Positions 24,201-33,753 of a DNA stretch of 64,000 bases are shown here, piece after piece. Source of the DNA: Arthrobacter sp. OVS8 (GTDB taxonomy: Bacteria > Actinomycetota > Actinomycetes > Actinomycetales > Micrococcaceae); the NCBI GenBank assembly GCA_028370155.1, contig CP116670.1, positions 1,488,001 to 1,552,000 of the forward strand, read 5' to 3'. Position numbers and translations under genes: made by a program. Position 1 is the first letter of the stretch. Each line of letters opens with the position of its first letter. The notes beneath the pieces are model-generated. The model saw only the letters and a program-made list of their open reading frames with translations. It ran no database searches and had not been told where the DNA came from.

Positions 24201-27200
24201 CCTTCCGCGGCGGGGGCCAGCAGGAGCAGGCGGGAGCTCTGTTTGCTGACGGTGGCCTGCAGTTCCGGCGCGGCCTCGATGCCGTCACTGAGGATCCGGA
24301 TCGGATCGCCGTCGGGGTCGGTGTCGTTGCCGGTGGCGTCGACGGCGATCTGTCGGCCCGGCCGGACCTTGACCTCGTCGTCCACCGGGGTGGGTTTCTG
24401 GTTCATCTCCCCGCGCGGGGCGATGCCGACCGTGACGGTGCCGGTGTTGACGGCGCCCTGCCGGTCCACCACTTTGTACCGGAAGGTGTCCGTGCCGGCG
24501 CCGTCGCCGGCGGCCGTGAAGTCGATGAAGTTGCTGCCCACGGTGGCGGTGCCCATCGCCGGGGTGCTGTCGATCCCGGTCAGCTGGACGGAGTCGCCGT
24601 CGGGATCGATCCCGTCGAGCTCCACCGGAATCCGCACCGTTCCAGCCGCCACGACGCGGGCGGTGAGGTTCTTCGGCTGCGGGCGGGAGTTCTCCGCGCC
24701 TTCCAGCGGCATGATGTGGATGGTGACGGCCGCGGCGCTCTTCTGGCCCTGCGGGTCCACGGCGTTGTAGATGGCACGGACCGTCTTGGGCTCGGCGCCG
24801 GCGATGAAGCGGAGGGTGTTTTCGGAGACGAAGCTCTTGCCATCCGCTGCGGGTACCGGCTGTGGAAGCGCCGGGTCCACGGTGAGCTTTTCGCCCTGCG
24901 GGTGGGTGTCGTTCGCCAGCACCGGGATGGTGACGACGTCGTTGACCCGCACGTTGACTTCGTCCGGCTTGGGCTGCGGGGCCTCGACGACGGCGGGAGC
25001 CGGGACCGGCACCACGGAGACACTGCCGGTGGCGGATTTGGTCCCGTTGGACATGGTGTAGCGGAACGTGAAGGGGTCCTTGGTGCCGATGACGTCGGTG
25101 ATCCGCAGGACGCTGTGGTCGATGACGCTGACCGACGCGGTCGCGTTTTCCGGGAGCTGGACGGACTGCAGCACCAGCACGCCGCCGGACGGGTCGGAGT
25201 CGTTGGCCAGCGGGTCCAGGAGCACGCTGCCGCCAACGGGCATGAGGGCGACATCGTGCACGGCCACCGGGTTGCCGGCGTCCTTGCCGGATTCGACGTC
25301 CACCCGGATCAGGCCCTGGCTGCTTTGCGGCCCGTTACTGGCGATATAGGTCAGGTAGACCGGGCCGGGGGTGTTGCTGCGGAACGTGAAGGTCCCGCCG
25401 TCGGTCACGGGGCCCAGCTGGGCGGTGCCGGCGGCCTCCACCTGGGCGAGGCGCAGCGCGCCGCCGTTGGGGTCAACGTCGTTCTTCAGCGGCGCGATCA
25501 CCAGGTCCTGGCCGACGACGGCGGTCACATGGTCCGCGTTGACCACCGGCTGCAGGGCGCCCGGCGGTTGGACGTTCACCACCACTTTGCCGGTGGTGGT
25601 GGCGCGGCCGTCCCAGACGGTCACGGTGACGGATTTCTTGCCCGGGGCGGCGCCGGCGTCCTGGTAGGTCAGCAGGCCGTCGCGGCGGACCTTGACCTGG
25701 TCCAGTTCGTTGTCGGCCTTGGCGTCCATCAGCACCAGGTCGTCGCCGTCGGGATCGGTCCAGTCGGTGAGGATGTTCTGGCTGACGGTCTTGCCCTGCT
25801 CCAGGAGCAGGGTGGTGGGCTCGCCGCGCTTGAACTGGGGCGGTTTGTTCTCGTCGGGGCCGACGACGTTGAGGGTGATGCTTCCGGCGGCGGAGAGTCC
25901 GCGGCCGTCGGCGGCGTTGTAGCCGAAGGTTTCGGTGCCGGGTTTCGCGTCCGCGGGGACGGTGATCTGGAAGGCCGTGCCGCCGTAGATGTTCTCGAGG
26001 CTGCCGGAGGTTGGACCGTTGCCGCCGGCGGTGGCCGTGAGGACGTCGCCGTCGGGGTCCGAGTCGTTGTCCAGCACGGAGAGGATGGTGGTGCGGCCCG
26101 GGCGGACGCCGACGGCGTCAGGTTTGGTTTCCGGGGGCCGGTTGGGTTTGGTGCGGTCCGGCAGGATATTGATGGTGTTGTTGTCCGCCGATTCCTGGTC
26201 CTGGTCATCGGACTGGTTCTTGGGCGGGACAACGTCGTCCCAGTTGTTGACCAGCTGCATGTTCTGGTTCACCAGCCACACATTGCCGGAATTCACATCG
26301 TTCAGGACCACCAGGTCCCGGTTCACCCGGAACACATACGACGGCGACGCACTCGCCTTCGGCACATCCACCGTCTTGTCACTGGCATCGTCCGCGCAGT
26401 CCCGGACATACCTGTTCGCCCCCGACCACGCCGCATGCACACACCCGCCCAGCTGCACCGGAGCCGCGGGCACCCCTGCCCGCCAAAAGTGACCGTCTTC
26501 GCCGCCGACCCGTCCAACGGCTGCTTCAGGAGCGCCTTCGGCGTCGCCACCGCCACCGCATCCGCAGCCGGACCCGAAAGCTGCAACTTCGCATCCCGCG
26601 CCTCCGCCAGGGCCAACTCGCGCCCGCCCGGCAAAAACAGTTTCCCCGGCCCGCATCCAGCACCACCGGCCGGTCCCCACCACCGCCAACTGCAGATCCC
26701 CCGAACCCTTCAAACCCTCCCACGTGCTCACCTCGGCATCCGTCACAGCACCCTCGGCATCCACCGACGTCACCGTCACCTGCCCCGACACCGGATCCGC
26801 ACTATAAATCCGGTCATCCGCGCCCACCGCAGACACCGTCCCCTGCGAACCCTTCAACACAGGCTCGGAATTCTCCTCATCAAACCCGTTCACCGTCGAC
26901 GGCGACAACGCCCACACCGAACCCCGCGCCGCATCCGTCACCGAAATGACCTCCGACCCGAAACTCACCACCGCCGAACCCGGCAACTTCTTATCCCCGC
27001 CCAACCGCATCTGCGCCGCCGACACCTGATTCAACGTCGACCCCGCCGAATCATCCACAAACACATTCCCGGCATCCTGCAACACATCAAACGTCGTCGA
27101 CGCCGGCGTCACCGCCCCATCCAGCACCCGCGACGGATAATTCAACCGCCCCACCGCGTTCTTCGACTTTGAGACCACCCAAACGCCGCCGTCATTCAAC

Positions 27201-27381
27201 TCCACCTCGGCGGTCTTAAACCCCGGATAAATGATGGCAGCGGTCACCAGCACCGCGGCCGCGGAGGCGATGGCGGTGCCGGCGATGAGCTTTTTGTGCC
27301 GTTTGATGGAGCCGGGACCTTTTGGTGCGGGTCCGTGGATCGCGGCTTTTTGGACCCCAGCATGGCGAGCAGACGTGTCAC
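21253..27381 (-). CDS. Giant surface protein: signal anchor, propeller-like domain, ~10 Ig-like repeats, Fn3 repeats
   Basis: About 2040 residues. A signal-anchor helix (IASAAAVLVTAAIIYPGF, near residue 40) leads to a roughly 370-residue beta-propeller-like region. About ten 90-100-residue Ig/cadherin-like repeats follow, each marked by an N-D-x-D-P-x-G or DPDGD motif typical of calcium-binding tandem domains. Then come at least three Fn3 domains (LLNWTAPADRGSPITKYTV) and a C-terminal SH3-like segment ending in GGC. No LPXTG is present, so it is held by its N-terminal helix. It heads the operon and matches the FN3 protein of bifidobacterial PFNA clusters. GTG 27381 is preferred; ATG 27363 is possible. 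Breaks near 27350, 26680, 26655, 26478, 23022 and 21338, all short G runs but the last. Confidence 0.88.
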
Positions 27382-27555
27382 AGCTTCAGAATTCCTTCAG
27401 GATGGCGTCGTGATTCCCGTGGTGGACCCGAGACAAGGCCCTCAGTTCCCGCGACAGCCTACCGAACTGTCCGGAAGTGCGCGATGGGCACCTCTGCCCA
27501 CGGCCGCCAGGCAGTGGCATCGCCCGTGCTGGTGCCGGATCACTTCGACTATTGC

Positions 27556-27561
27556 ATATTA
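27556..27561 (-). promoter_or_regulatory. Possible -10 element for the Fn3 operon
   Basis: TAATAT on the minus strand, about 175 nt upstream of the Fn3 start and inside the 249-nt gap after the adenylate cyclase gene. It is one of the few AT-rich hexamers in the region. No good -35 lies at 17 nt (TTGACC is 26 nt away), so an ECF-type or extended -10 promoter would be needed. Tentative. Apart from this the gap shows no structure. Confidence 0.3.
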
Positions 27562-27630
27562 GCCATCGATTGGAGAAACCCCGGCAGGGTCAAACCCCGC
27601 AGGTTCAGCATCGGCCCAGCTCAGGGGCGC

Positions 27631-29009
27631 TTAATCGAGGACGAGGCCGCGGCCGCTGCCACGTTGGAGCTGCACGGGGTGGATTTCGCCGAAGCCGCGG
27701 ACGTCCTCGGCCGGCCGCGGCAGCAGGACAAACCGCTCGTCCTGTTCCAGCGCGCCGGCGGTCATGGAGTCCACCAGCACGGTTCCCGGATCTGCCAGTG
27801 CCGTGAGCCGCGCCGCGAGGTTGACGGTGGGACCGTAGATGTCGCCGAGGCGGGAGAGGATGCGGCCCCACACCATGGCCACGCGCGCCTGCGGCAGGAT
27901 TTCGTCCTCGGTGAAGGCCTGGCACAGGGCCAGGGAGATTTCGGCGCCCGCCGCGGGGTCTCGGCGATGTACAGGACTTCGTCGCCGACCGTTTTGACCA
28001 GCCGCCCGCCGCCCACCGAGATGATCTCGGCGCACTTGTTCTCGAAGCGCTGGACCAGCTGGGCGAGGGTCTTTTCGTTCATCCTGCGGGACAGGCTTGT
28101 GTAGGAAACCAGGTCCGCGAAGCCGACGGCGCGTGCCAGCGGCAGCGGGGCGTCGTCCTCGTCGCCTTCGCGGCCCTCCTCACTGGAGGCGAGCCCGGCC
28201 TCGGCGCGCACGGCAAGCCGCTGGACACCGGCGTTGAGCTGGCGGCGCCAGGAATAAAGGAGCATTTCCTCCAGTGCGTCCACGAGGGACGGTAGCTCAC
28301 CAACCAGCCGTTTGCGTGCGACGGCGTCGGTAACACCCTGGTTCTGGACCATGTCCTCCACGAGGGCTTCGACCTGCCAGACCACCATGCGGTCCGTCAT
28401 CTGGCCGATTGCCCGGGTGACGGAGATCGCGGCTTCCTCGGTGAGTTTGCCGCCGCGGACCAGGTCCACGATGGTGTTCAGCGCCGCCTGGTCGCGTTCG
28501 GTGAAGGCCACGTCCTCATCACCGATGTTGGGAAAGCCCAGGGCCCGCCACAGTTTCCGGGCGGAGAGCAGGGAGAGCCCGGCGCCGGATGCGACTTCAC
28601 GGCGGCGCAGCTTGCGTTCCCCGCCGAGCAGCCTTTGTTCGAGGGCTTTCAAGGCAATACGTTCGGCGGACATGGCCCCGGTGGGCGGAGCTGCAACGGG
28701 CGGCTGTTCCGCATTGTCGTCGGCGTCGCTGTCGTCGGCGTCGCTGTCTTCTGGGCCGCTGTCTTCGGCGGCCGAGTCGGCGTCGGCGTCTGCGGCATCG
28801 GAGTCGGTGTCAGCCGAATCGGCGTCGTAGGGTTCTGCAACAGGCTGATCCGGCGCGGTGGCGGAGTCCGCGGGGATGTCATCCGCGGGCCCGTCCAGGG
28901 AGTCGAGGACCGCTGCTTCGAGGCTGGCGGCCTCAACGAAGGCATCCGAAACGTGCGACGGCTCGTTCGCCAGCAGTCCCGTTTCCCGGTGAACGTTTTC
29001 AGCGCTCAT
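27631..29009 (-). CDS. Class III adenylate cyclase with Rv1264-type regulatory domain
   Basis: About 459 residues making cAMP from ATP. Residues 40-105 are an extreme Asp/Ala/Ser tract. Next is an all-helical N-terminal domain (ALKALEQRLLGGERKLRRRE...DALEEMLLYSWRRQL) resembling the autoinhibitory domain of mycobacterial Rv1264, which senses pH. The cyclase homology domain has the metal Asp in FADLVSYT, the adenine-selecting Lys and second metal Asp in VKTVGDEV, and transition-state residues in GPTVNLAARL. All catalytic residues look intact, so it should be active as a homodimer. ATG 29009, with AAGGTGG upstream, overlaps the PH-domain gene by 11 nt. One break near 27957 (CCCC for CCCCC). Confidence 0.9.
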
Positions 29010-29622
29010 CTCTTCCACCTTCTCTCGTCTCTATCGTCCAGGGCTCTACCTGCCAGGGGCTGGCGGGGTCGTATGGCACTTCCGCGACGCCCAGGTCCCC
29101 GGCAGGCGGGAGATCATCGATGGCGTCGAGGATGAAGTTCCGGAACGTCGCGACTTCCGGAACGTCCGGGACCACCGTGCTGTTGGGGTACCCGGTATCC
29201 AAGGATATGTTCCCCGAACGCAATATGCGCTGGAGCAACGACTGATGAATGACCACATTACGGACGGTGGCCAGATAAACCTGCTGATCGCGCCGCCGGA
29301 GCATGCCGTAACGGGCCACCAGCCGCTGGCTTGTCAGGGTGTACTTCGTGGCGTGCCAGGTCATGACCCGCGGCAGGCAGTAGCCCAGCAGCACCCAGGC
29401 CGCCAGTCCAATGCAGGCACCGATCAGCCAGGGCGTCCACTGCCTGGCCGACTCCTTAATCAGCGGCATGAGGTGGGACGGGCCGCCCTTCACAATCCAG
29501 GCGCTGCCGTAGGCGGCCAGCGCCGGAACCAGAATGAACAGCAGCGCCGGAAAAATCAGGGTCCGGGGCTGCGGCCGGGTCACCACAATCACTTGCTCGC
29601 CCGGGAGGAGCTCTTTACGCAT
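28999..29622 (-). CDS. PH-domain (bPH) membrane protein
   Basis: A 207-residue protein with two membrane helices (LIFPALLFILVPALAAYGSAW and LIGACIGLAAWVLLGYCL) followed by a bacterial PH domain (TWHATKYTLTSQRLVARYGML...RRRDQQVYLATVRNV). Function of this family is unknown; members are often membrane-associated scaffold or stress proteins. As given, its frame continues from birA, but one missing C near 29660 explains that: with it, birA stops in TAA overlapping this ATG (ATGCGTAA, 29615-29622). I therefore annotate two overlapping genes, not a fusion. Its 3' end overlaps the cyclase start. Confidence 0.8.
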   Translation of the reverse strand: MRKELLPGEQVIVVTRPQPRTLIFPALLFILVPALAAYGSAWIVKGGPSHLMPLIKESARQWTPWLIGACIGLAAWVLLGYCLPRVMTWHATKYTLTSQRLVARYGMLRRRDQQVYLATVRNVVIHQSLLQRILRSGNISLDTGYPNSTVVPDVPEVATFRNFILDAIDDLPPAGDLGVAEVPYDPASPWQVEPWTIETREGGRDER

Positions 29623-30534
29623 AGCCGCTTTCGTCGCCCGAGTCCGGGCCGGGGGCGTCCAGGGCCGCAGGTGCACCACATCGCCGGCCGTCACCACGTG
29701 CTCGTGTCCTCCGGAGTCGACCACCATGAGCGAGCCGTAGTCATCCAGGCGGGTGGCGTGGCCGATGATTTCGTGGTCACCGGGAAGCTGGGCACGGACC
29801 TGCTTGCCGAGCGTCGTGAGCACGTGCTCGATCCGCTTGTGCAGGGACGGGCCGCCGGCCATTCCGGCGGCGGGGTCGCCGTCGGCGTTGCAGAAGCTGC
29901 GGTAGAGCGTCGCGAACCGGGACAGGTAACTCTTCAGCAGCCCGGTCCGGTCCACCGACGTCGGCTGTTCCAGCAGGACGGACGTGGCGGTGGGCACCGG
30001 GAGTTCGGTCTCGGTGAGGGTGACGTTCAGCCCTGTCCCCAGCACAACGGGCGGCACGGCGCCGCCCTGCATCGGGCCCAGCTGGGCCAGGATGCCGGCG
30101 ATCTTCCGTCCGCGGACCAGGACGTCGTTGGGCCACTTGAGTTCCGCGGGGATCCCGGCGGTTTCCAGGAGCGCCTCGCGCAGGGCAAGTGCCGCCAGCA
30201 GCGAGAGCCAGGAGTAGCTCTGGGTCGGCAGCGGACGTCCGTCCGCGTTGACCGGCCGCAGCACCAGCGACACGGAGACGGCACTGCCGGCGGGCGCTTC
30301 CCAGCGGCGGTCCAGCCGGCCCCGGGCAGCGCTCTGGTATTCGGCGGTGAGCACGGTGAGGTCCGGATAGGCCGAGGGATCCTCGGCGGCTCCGCGCAGC
30401 AGGTCCGCATTGGTGGAACCGGTGGACTCCACAACGGTGAGCCGCGGAATGCCGTTGGCTGAGAGGAACGCCTCATCGCTGAGGGCGTTCACGTCGAGGG
30501 GCGGACGGTCCGGGGCTTCCTGCGCGGCTTCCAT
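29615..30534 (-). CDS. birA: Biotin--[acetyl-CoA-carboxylase] ligase BirA
   Basis: About 306 residues. Attaches biotin to the carrier domain of acyl-CoA carboxylase, encoded by accA in this window. Motifs: ESTGSTNADLLRG, the biotinyl-AMP loop (G-R-G-R-x-x-R-x-W, seen as ARGRLDRRWEAP), KWPNDVLVRGRKIAGIL, and GTGLNV, with the C-terminal SH3-like domain (GHATRLDDYGSLMV). There is no N-terminal helix-turn-helix, so it is a monofunctional ligase and not a biotin repressor. One base missing near 29660 hides its natural end. It is divergent from the acc genes 1.3 kb away, with the SDR gene between. Confidence 0.93.
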
Positions 30535-30590
30535 GCTTTGAATCCTACCGAGTTACGCCGTCGTCGGCTCCGGACCAGCCCACAGGAAAC

Positions 30591-31509
30591 TCAGAGGAAA
30601 ATGTCAGGGATCAGCCGGTCTTCCGGGGCGCCCAGGCTGTACGGAGTGAAATCCGTGACGCCGGCGGCGGCGAGGACCTGCTCGTCCGTATAGAAATTGC
30701 CGCTCCGGCTGCCGGACTCGGGGACCGCGTGGCTGCCGGTCAGCACTGCGTGGGCCGCGTCCGCCATGATTTCGGGGCCGCGGGCGCCGCGCACGATCTT
30801 TTCCCCGCCCGGCATGTTGCGGATGGCGGCCGTGTTGATCAGGGTGCAGGGCCACAGGGAGTTCACGCTGATGCCGTCGGCCTTCAGTTCCTCGGCCAGG
30901 CCCAGGGTGGTCAGGCTCATGCCGTACTTGGCCATGGTGTAGGCGAGGTGCATACCGGCCCACTTGGGGTCCAGGTTCAGCGGCGGGGAGAGCGTCAGGA
31001 TCTGCCCGGCGCCGGATTCGCGCAGGGCGGGCAGGGCGAGCTTGGAGAGCAGGAAGGTGCCCCGGACGTTGATGTCCTGCATGAGGTCGTAGCGCTTCAT
31101 GTCGACGTCGTCGGTGGTGGACAGGTCGATCGCGGAGGCGTTGTTGATGACGATGTCGATCCCGCCGAAGCGTTCCACGGCCGCGGAAACCGCGCCCGCG
31201 ACGTCGGCGTCGTTGCGCACATCCCCACCAGCGGCAGGGCCTGACCGCCGGCCGCCTCGATCTGTTCGGCGGCGGAGTAGACCGTGCCTTCCAGCTTGGC
31301 GTGCGGCTGGCCGGTTTTGGCCATCAGGACGATGTTGGCGCCGTCGCGCGCGGCGCGCGTGGCGATGGCCAGTCCGATCCCGCGGCTTCCCCGGAGATGA
31401 GGACGGTGCGGCCTTGGAGGGAACCGGCGGCCTGATAGGGCCCGGACTGCTGGGGCGCGGGCTGCTGGGGATGCGGGGCGGCGCCCGAAGCGTCGTTGCT
31501 CAAAGTCAT
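30591..31509 (-). CDS. SDR-family oxidoreductase (HSDL2-like)
   Basis: About 306 residues. Rossmann-fold dehydrogenase: cofactor loop SGGSRGIGLA after frame repair, NNASAI, and the catalytic Tyr/Lys in YTMAKYGMSL with the upstream Ser in LTLSPPLNL. The repaired N-terminal region and the SLWPCTLINTAA segment recall HSDL2-type enzymes linked to fatty-acid metabolism; the substrate is unknown. Breaks near 31383 and 31228 are both GGGG read for GGGGG. A 20-bp palindrome overlaps its -35 region (31526-31545), so it is probably under a TetR-type repressor. Confidence 0.85.
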
Positions 31510-31515
31510 GAGGAC

Positions 31516-31545
31516 ACTCTAGCCGATGTTACTGGCCAGTAACAT
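31516..31545 (-). promoter_or_regulatory. Leaderless promoter with palindromic operator for the SDR gene
   Basis: A perfect 20-bp palindrome, ATGTTACTGGCCAGTAACAT, occupies 31526-31545. On the minus strand its TTACTG can serve as -35 and TAGAGT (31516-31521) as -10, followed 6 nt later by the SDR ATG, so the mRNA would be leaderless. A repressor bound here would block RNA polymerase. Symmetry and length suit a TetR-family dimer; the regulator is not identified. Confidence 0.6.
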
Positions 31546-31869
31546 ACCGCGCGAGGGATGGACCGGAGCGTTCCCGCCCGGTTACTCCCGCCCCGGACGC
31601 GGAAGGGGCCCTGCCGCTCCCCGGAATTCCGCGGCCCGGGCCGGCCGCGGCCGGAGACAACCGGGCTGGAACGCGGCGGCGGGTCCGCCCGGGACCCGCC
31701 GGCAGGGGCATCCTGCCGAAAATTGTAGGTTTTCTACAGCGGTGTGGGCGAATACCGTCACTAGACTTGCCAACACGGCCATGTTTTTGTGTGGAATCCA
31801 CTTAAGCGCCCCGCACAGGCCAGCAAAAACGTACACAGCCGTAACGACCGACAGAGCCGGAGACACTTG
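31546..31869. other. 324-nt intergenic region between SDR and accD
   Basis: No gene is seen. It holds a GC-rich hairpin around 31676-31702 (GCGGGTC/GACCCGC stem), the inverted repeat at 31723-31739 shared with accA, and AT-richer sequence up to the accD ribosome site (GGAG about 8 nt before ATG 31870). Confidence 0.6.
31723..31739 (+). promoter_or_regulatory. Inverted repeat TTGTAGG-N-CTACA upstream of accD
   Basis: TTGTAGGTTTTCTACA: arms TGTAG and CTACA with a 5-nt spacer. The same pattern, with TT in the same place in the spacer, is found upstream of accA on the opposite strand at 45042-45064. Probably the operator of a common regulator of the two carboxylase genes. It lies about 130 nt before the accD start. 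Confidence 0.5.
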
Positions 31870-33452
31870 ATGAGCCACGATCTGACCACGACCGCGGGGA
31901 AGATTGCCGACTTCCGCGACCGCCAGGCCCGTGCTGAGCAGCCCTCCGGCCCGGAAGCGATCGAGAAGCAGCACGCCCGCGGCAAGAACACGGCCCGCGA
32001 GCGCATCGACCTGCTGCTGGACGCCGGCTCCTTCGTGGAATTCGACGCCCTGGCCGTGCACCGCTCCACCGCCTTCGGCATGGAGAAGAAGAAGCCGTTG
32101 GGCGACGGCCTGGTCTCCGGCTACGGCACCGTGGACGGCCGCCCCGTGGCCGTGTACAGCCAGGACTTCTCCGTCTACGGCGGCTCGCTGAGCCAGGTCA
32201 ACGGCGAGAAGATTGTCAAGGTCCAGGAATTCGCGCTGCGCAACGGCTGCCCCGTGGTCGGCATCCTCGACGGTGGCGGCGCCCGCATCCAGGAAGGCGT
32301 CGCCTCACTGGCCATGTTCGCGGACATCTTCCGCAACAACGTCCATGCCTCCGGCGTTGTCCCGCAGATCTCCCTCATCATGGGCCCCTCCGCCGGGGGC
32401 GCGGCCTACTCCCCGCCCTGACCGACTATGTGGTCATGGTGGACAAGACCTCGCACATGTTCATCACCGGCCCCGACGTGATCAAGACCGTCACGGGCGA
32501 GGACGTGGACATGGAAACCCTCGGCGGCGCCCGCCAGCACAACGCCAACACGGGCACGTCCACCTACCTTGCCTCGGACGAGGCCGACGCCGTCGAGTTC
32601 GTCCGCGAACTCCTGGACTTCCTGCCCTCCAACAACCTCTCCGAGGCCCCCGTCCTGGAGCACTCCCAGGAGCTGGACGTCGACGACGACGACCTCGCCC
32701 TGGACGTCCTCATCCCGGACTCGGCCAACCAGCCCTATGACATGCGCAAGGTCATCGAGCAGATCGTGGACGAGGCGCACTTCCTGGAGATGCAGTCCCT
32801 CTACGCCCCGAACGTGATCATCGGCTACGGCCGGGTGGAGGGCCACACCGTCGGCATCGTCGCCAACCAGCCGATGCAGTTTGCCGGAACCCTGGACATC
32901 GCCGCCTCGGAGAAGGCCGCCCGCTTTGTCCGGCACTGCGACGCCTTCAACATCCCGATCATCACGCTTGTGGACGTCCCGGGCTTCCTGCCGGGCAAGG
33001 ACCAGGAGTTCCAGGGCATCATCCGCCGCGGCGCGAAGCTCCTCTACGCCTACGCCGAGGCCACCGTGCCGAAGCTGACCGTCATCACCCGCAAGGCCTA
33101 CGGCGGAGCGTACATCGTGATGGGCTCCAAGAAGCTGGGCGCGGACCTCAACCTGGCCTGGCCCACCGCCCAGATCGGCGTTATGGGCGCCCAGGGCGCG
33201 GTCAACATCCTGTACCGCCGTGAGCTCGCCGCGGTGGCGGAAACCGGAGGCGACGTCGAGGCCAAACGCTCCGAGGTCATCCGGCAGTACGAGGAAGAAC
33301 TGCTCAACCCGTACCAGGCCGCCCAGCTCGGCTATGTGGACGCGGTCATCGCCCCGTCCGAGACCCGGGTGCAGATCATCAAGGGCCTGCGTGCCCTGCG
33401 GGACAAGCGGGCCAGCCTGCCCGCCAAAAAGCACGGGAACATCCCGCTGTGA
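31870..33452 (+). CDS. accD: Acyl-CoA carboxylase carboxyltransferase (beta) subunit
   Basis: About 527 residues. Transfers CO2 from biotin to acetyl- or propionyl-CoA to give malonyl- or methylmalonyl-CoA for lipid synthesis; the partners are AccA (45153) and AccE (next gene). Both crotonase-like halves are present: acyl-CoA oxyanion-hole segments GGARIQEGV...[17 protein letters not shown] in the N half and [12 protein letters not shown]...[10 protein letters not shown] in the C half. One break near 32416, where TACTCCCCGCC should read with five C. ATG at 31870. The accE GTG overlaps the stop (GTGA). Confidence 0.94.
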
Positions 33453-33685
33453 CGCCCGAAACCGAGCCCGTCGAACCCGCACCGGCGGAGCATCCCCTGT
33501 TCGCCGTTGCCAAGGGCGACCCGACGCCGGAAGAGCTCGCGGCGCTGGCCGCCGTCGTGCTCTCGCTGGACAGCGGCGCAGCCCCGGCACCGGAAAAGCC
33601 CGGCGCCCGGCACTGGATCCGCCGCCAGCAGCTGCAGCTGGCGCCGAGGCCCGGTCCCGGCTCGTGGAAGCGCAGCCGGGGCTAA
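33449..33685 (+). CDS. accE: Acyl-CoA carboxylase epsilon subunit
   Basis: A 78-residue protein of the actinobacteria-specific AccE/epsilon family, which stabilises the AccA-AccD holoenzyme. Motifs seen are [18 protein letters not shown] and the C-terminal [19 protein letters not shown] with the characteristic PGPGSW. GTG start overlaps the accD stop by 4 nt, as is usual for this pair. The frame is intact. In most relatives maf and accA follow soon after; here they come 11 kb later. Confidence 0.9.
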   Translation: MTPETEPVEPAPAEHPLFAVAKGDPTPEELAALAAVVLSLDSGAAPAPEKPGARHWIRRQQLQLAPRPGPGSWKRSRG

Positions 33686-33753
33686 GACAAAGTCCAGGGC
33701 AAAAAGTTCAGCAACCCTTTCATAACGGCGGCAGCCCGGCTAGTGTCTTTCGG

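Noticed and set aside
22841..27172. A 1443-codon open frame on the plus strand opposite the giant Fn3 gene
   Set aside because: It mirrors codon-position GC bias of the minus-strand gene, is Arg/Gly/His-rich with no domain, and the opposite strand has clear Ig and Fn3 repeats.
28740..28860. Satellite-like GCGTCGGCGTC repeats
   Set aside because: They encode the Asp/Ala/Ser tract of the adenylate cyclase and stay in frame.
28999..30534. A novel BirA-PH fusion protein
   Set aside because: One lost C explains it and restores separate genes with an 8-nt overlap.
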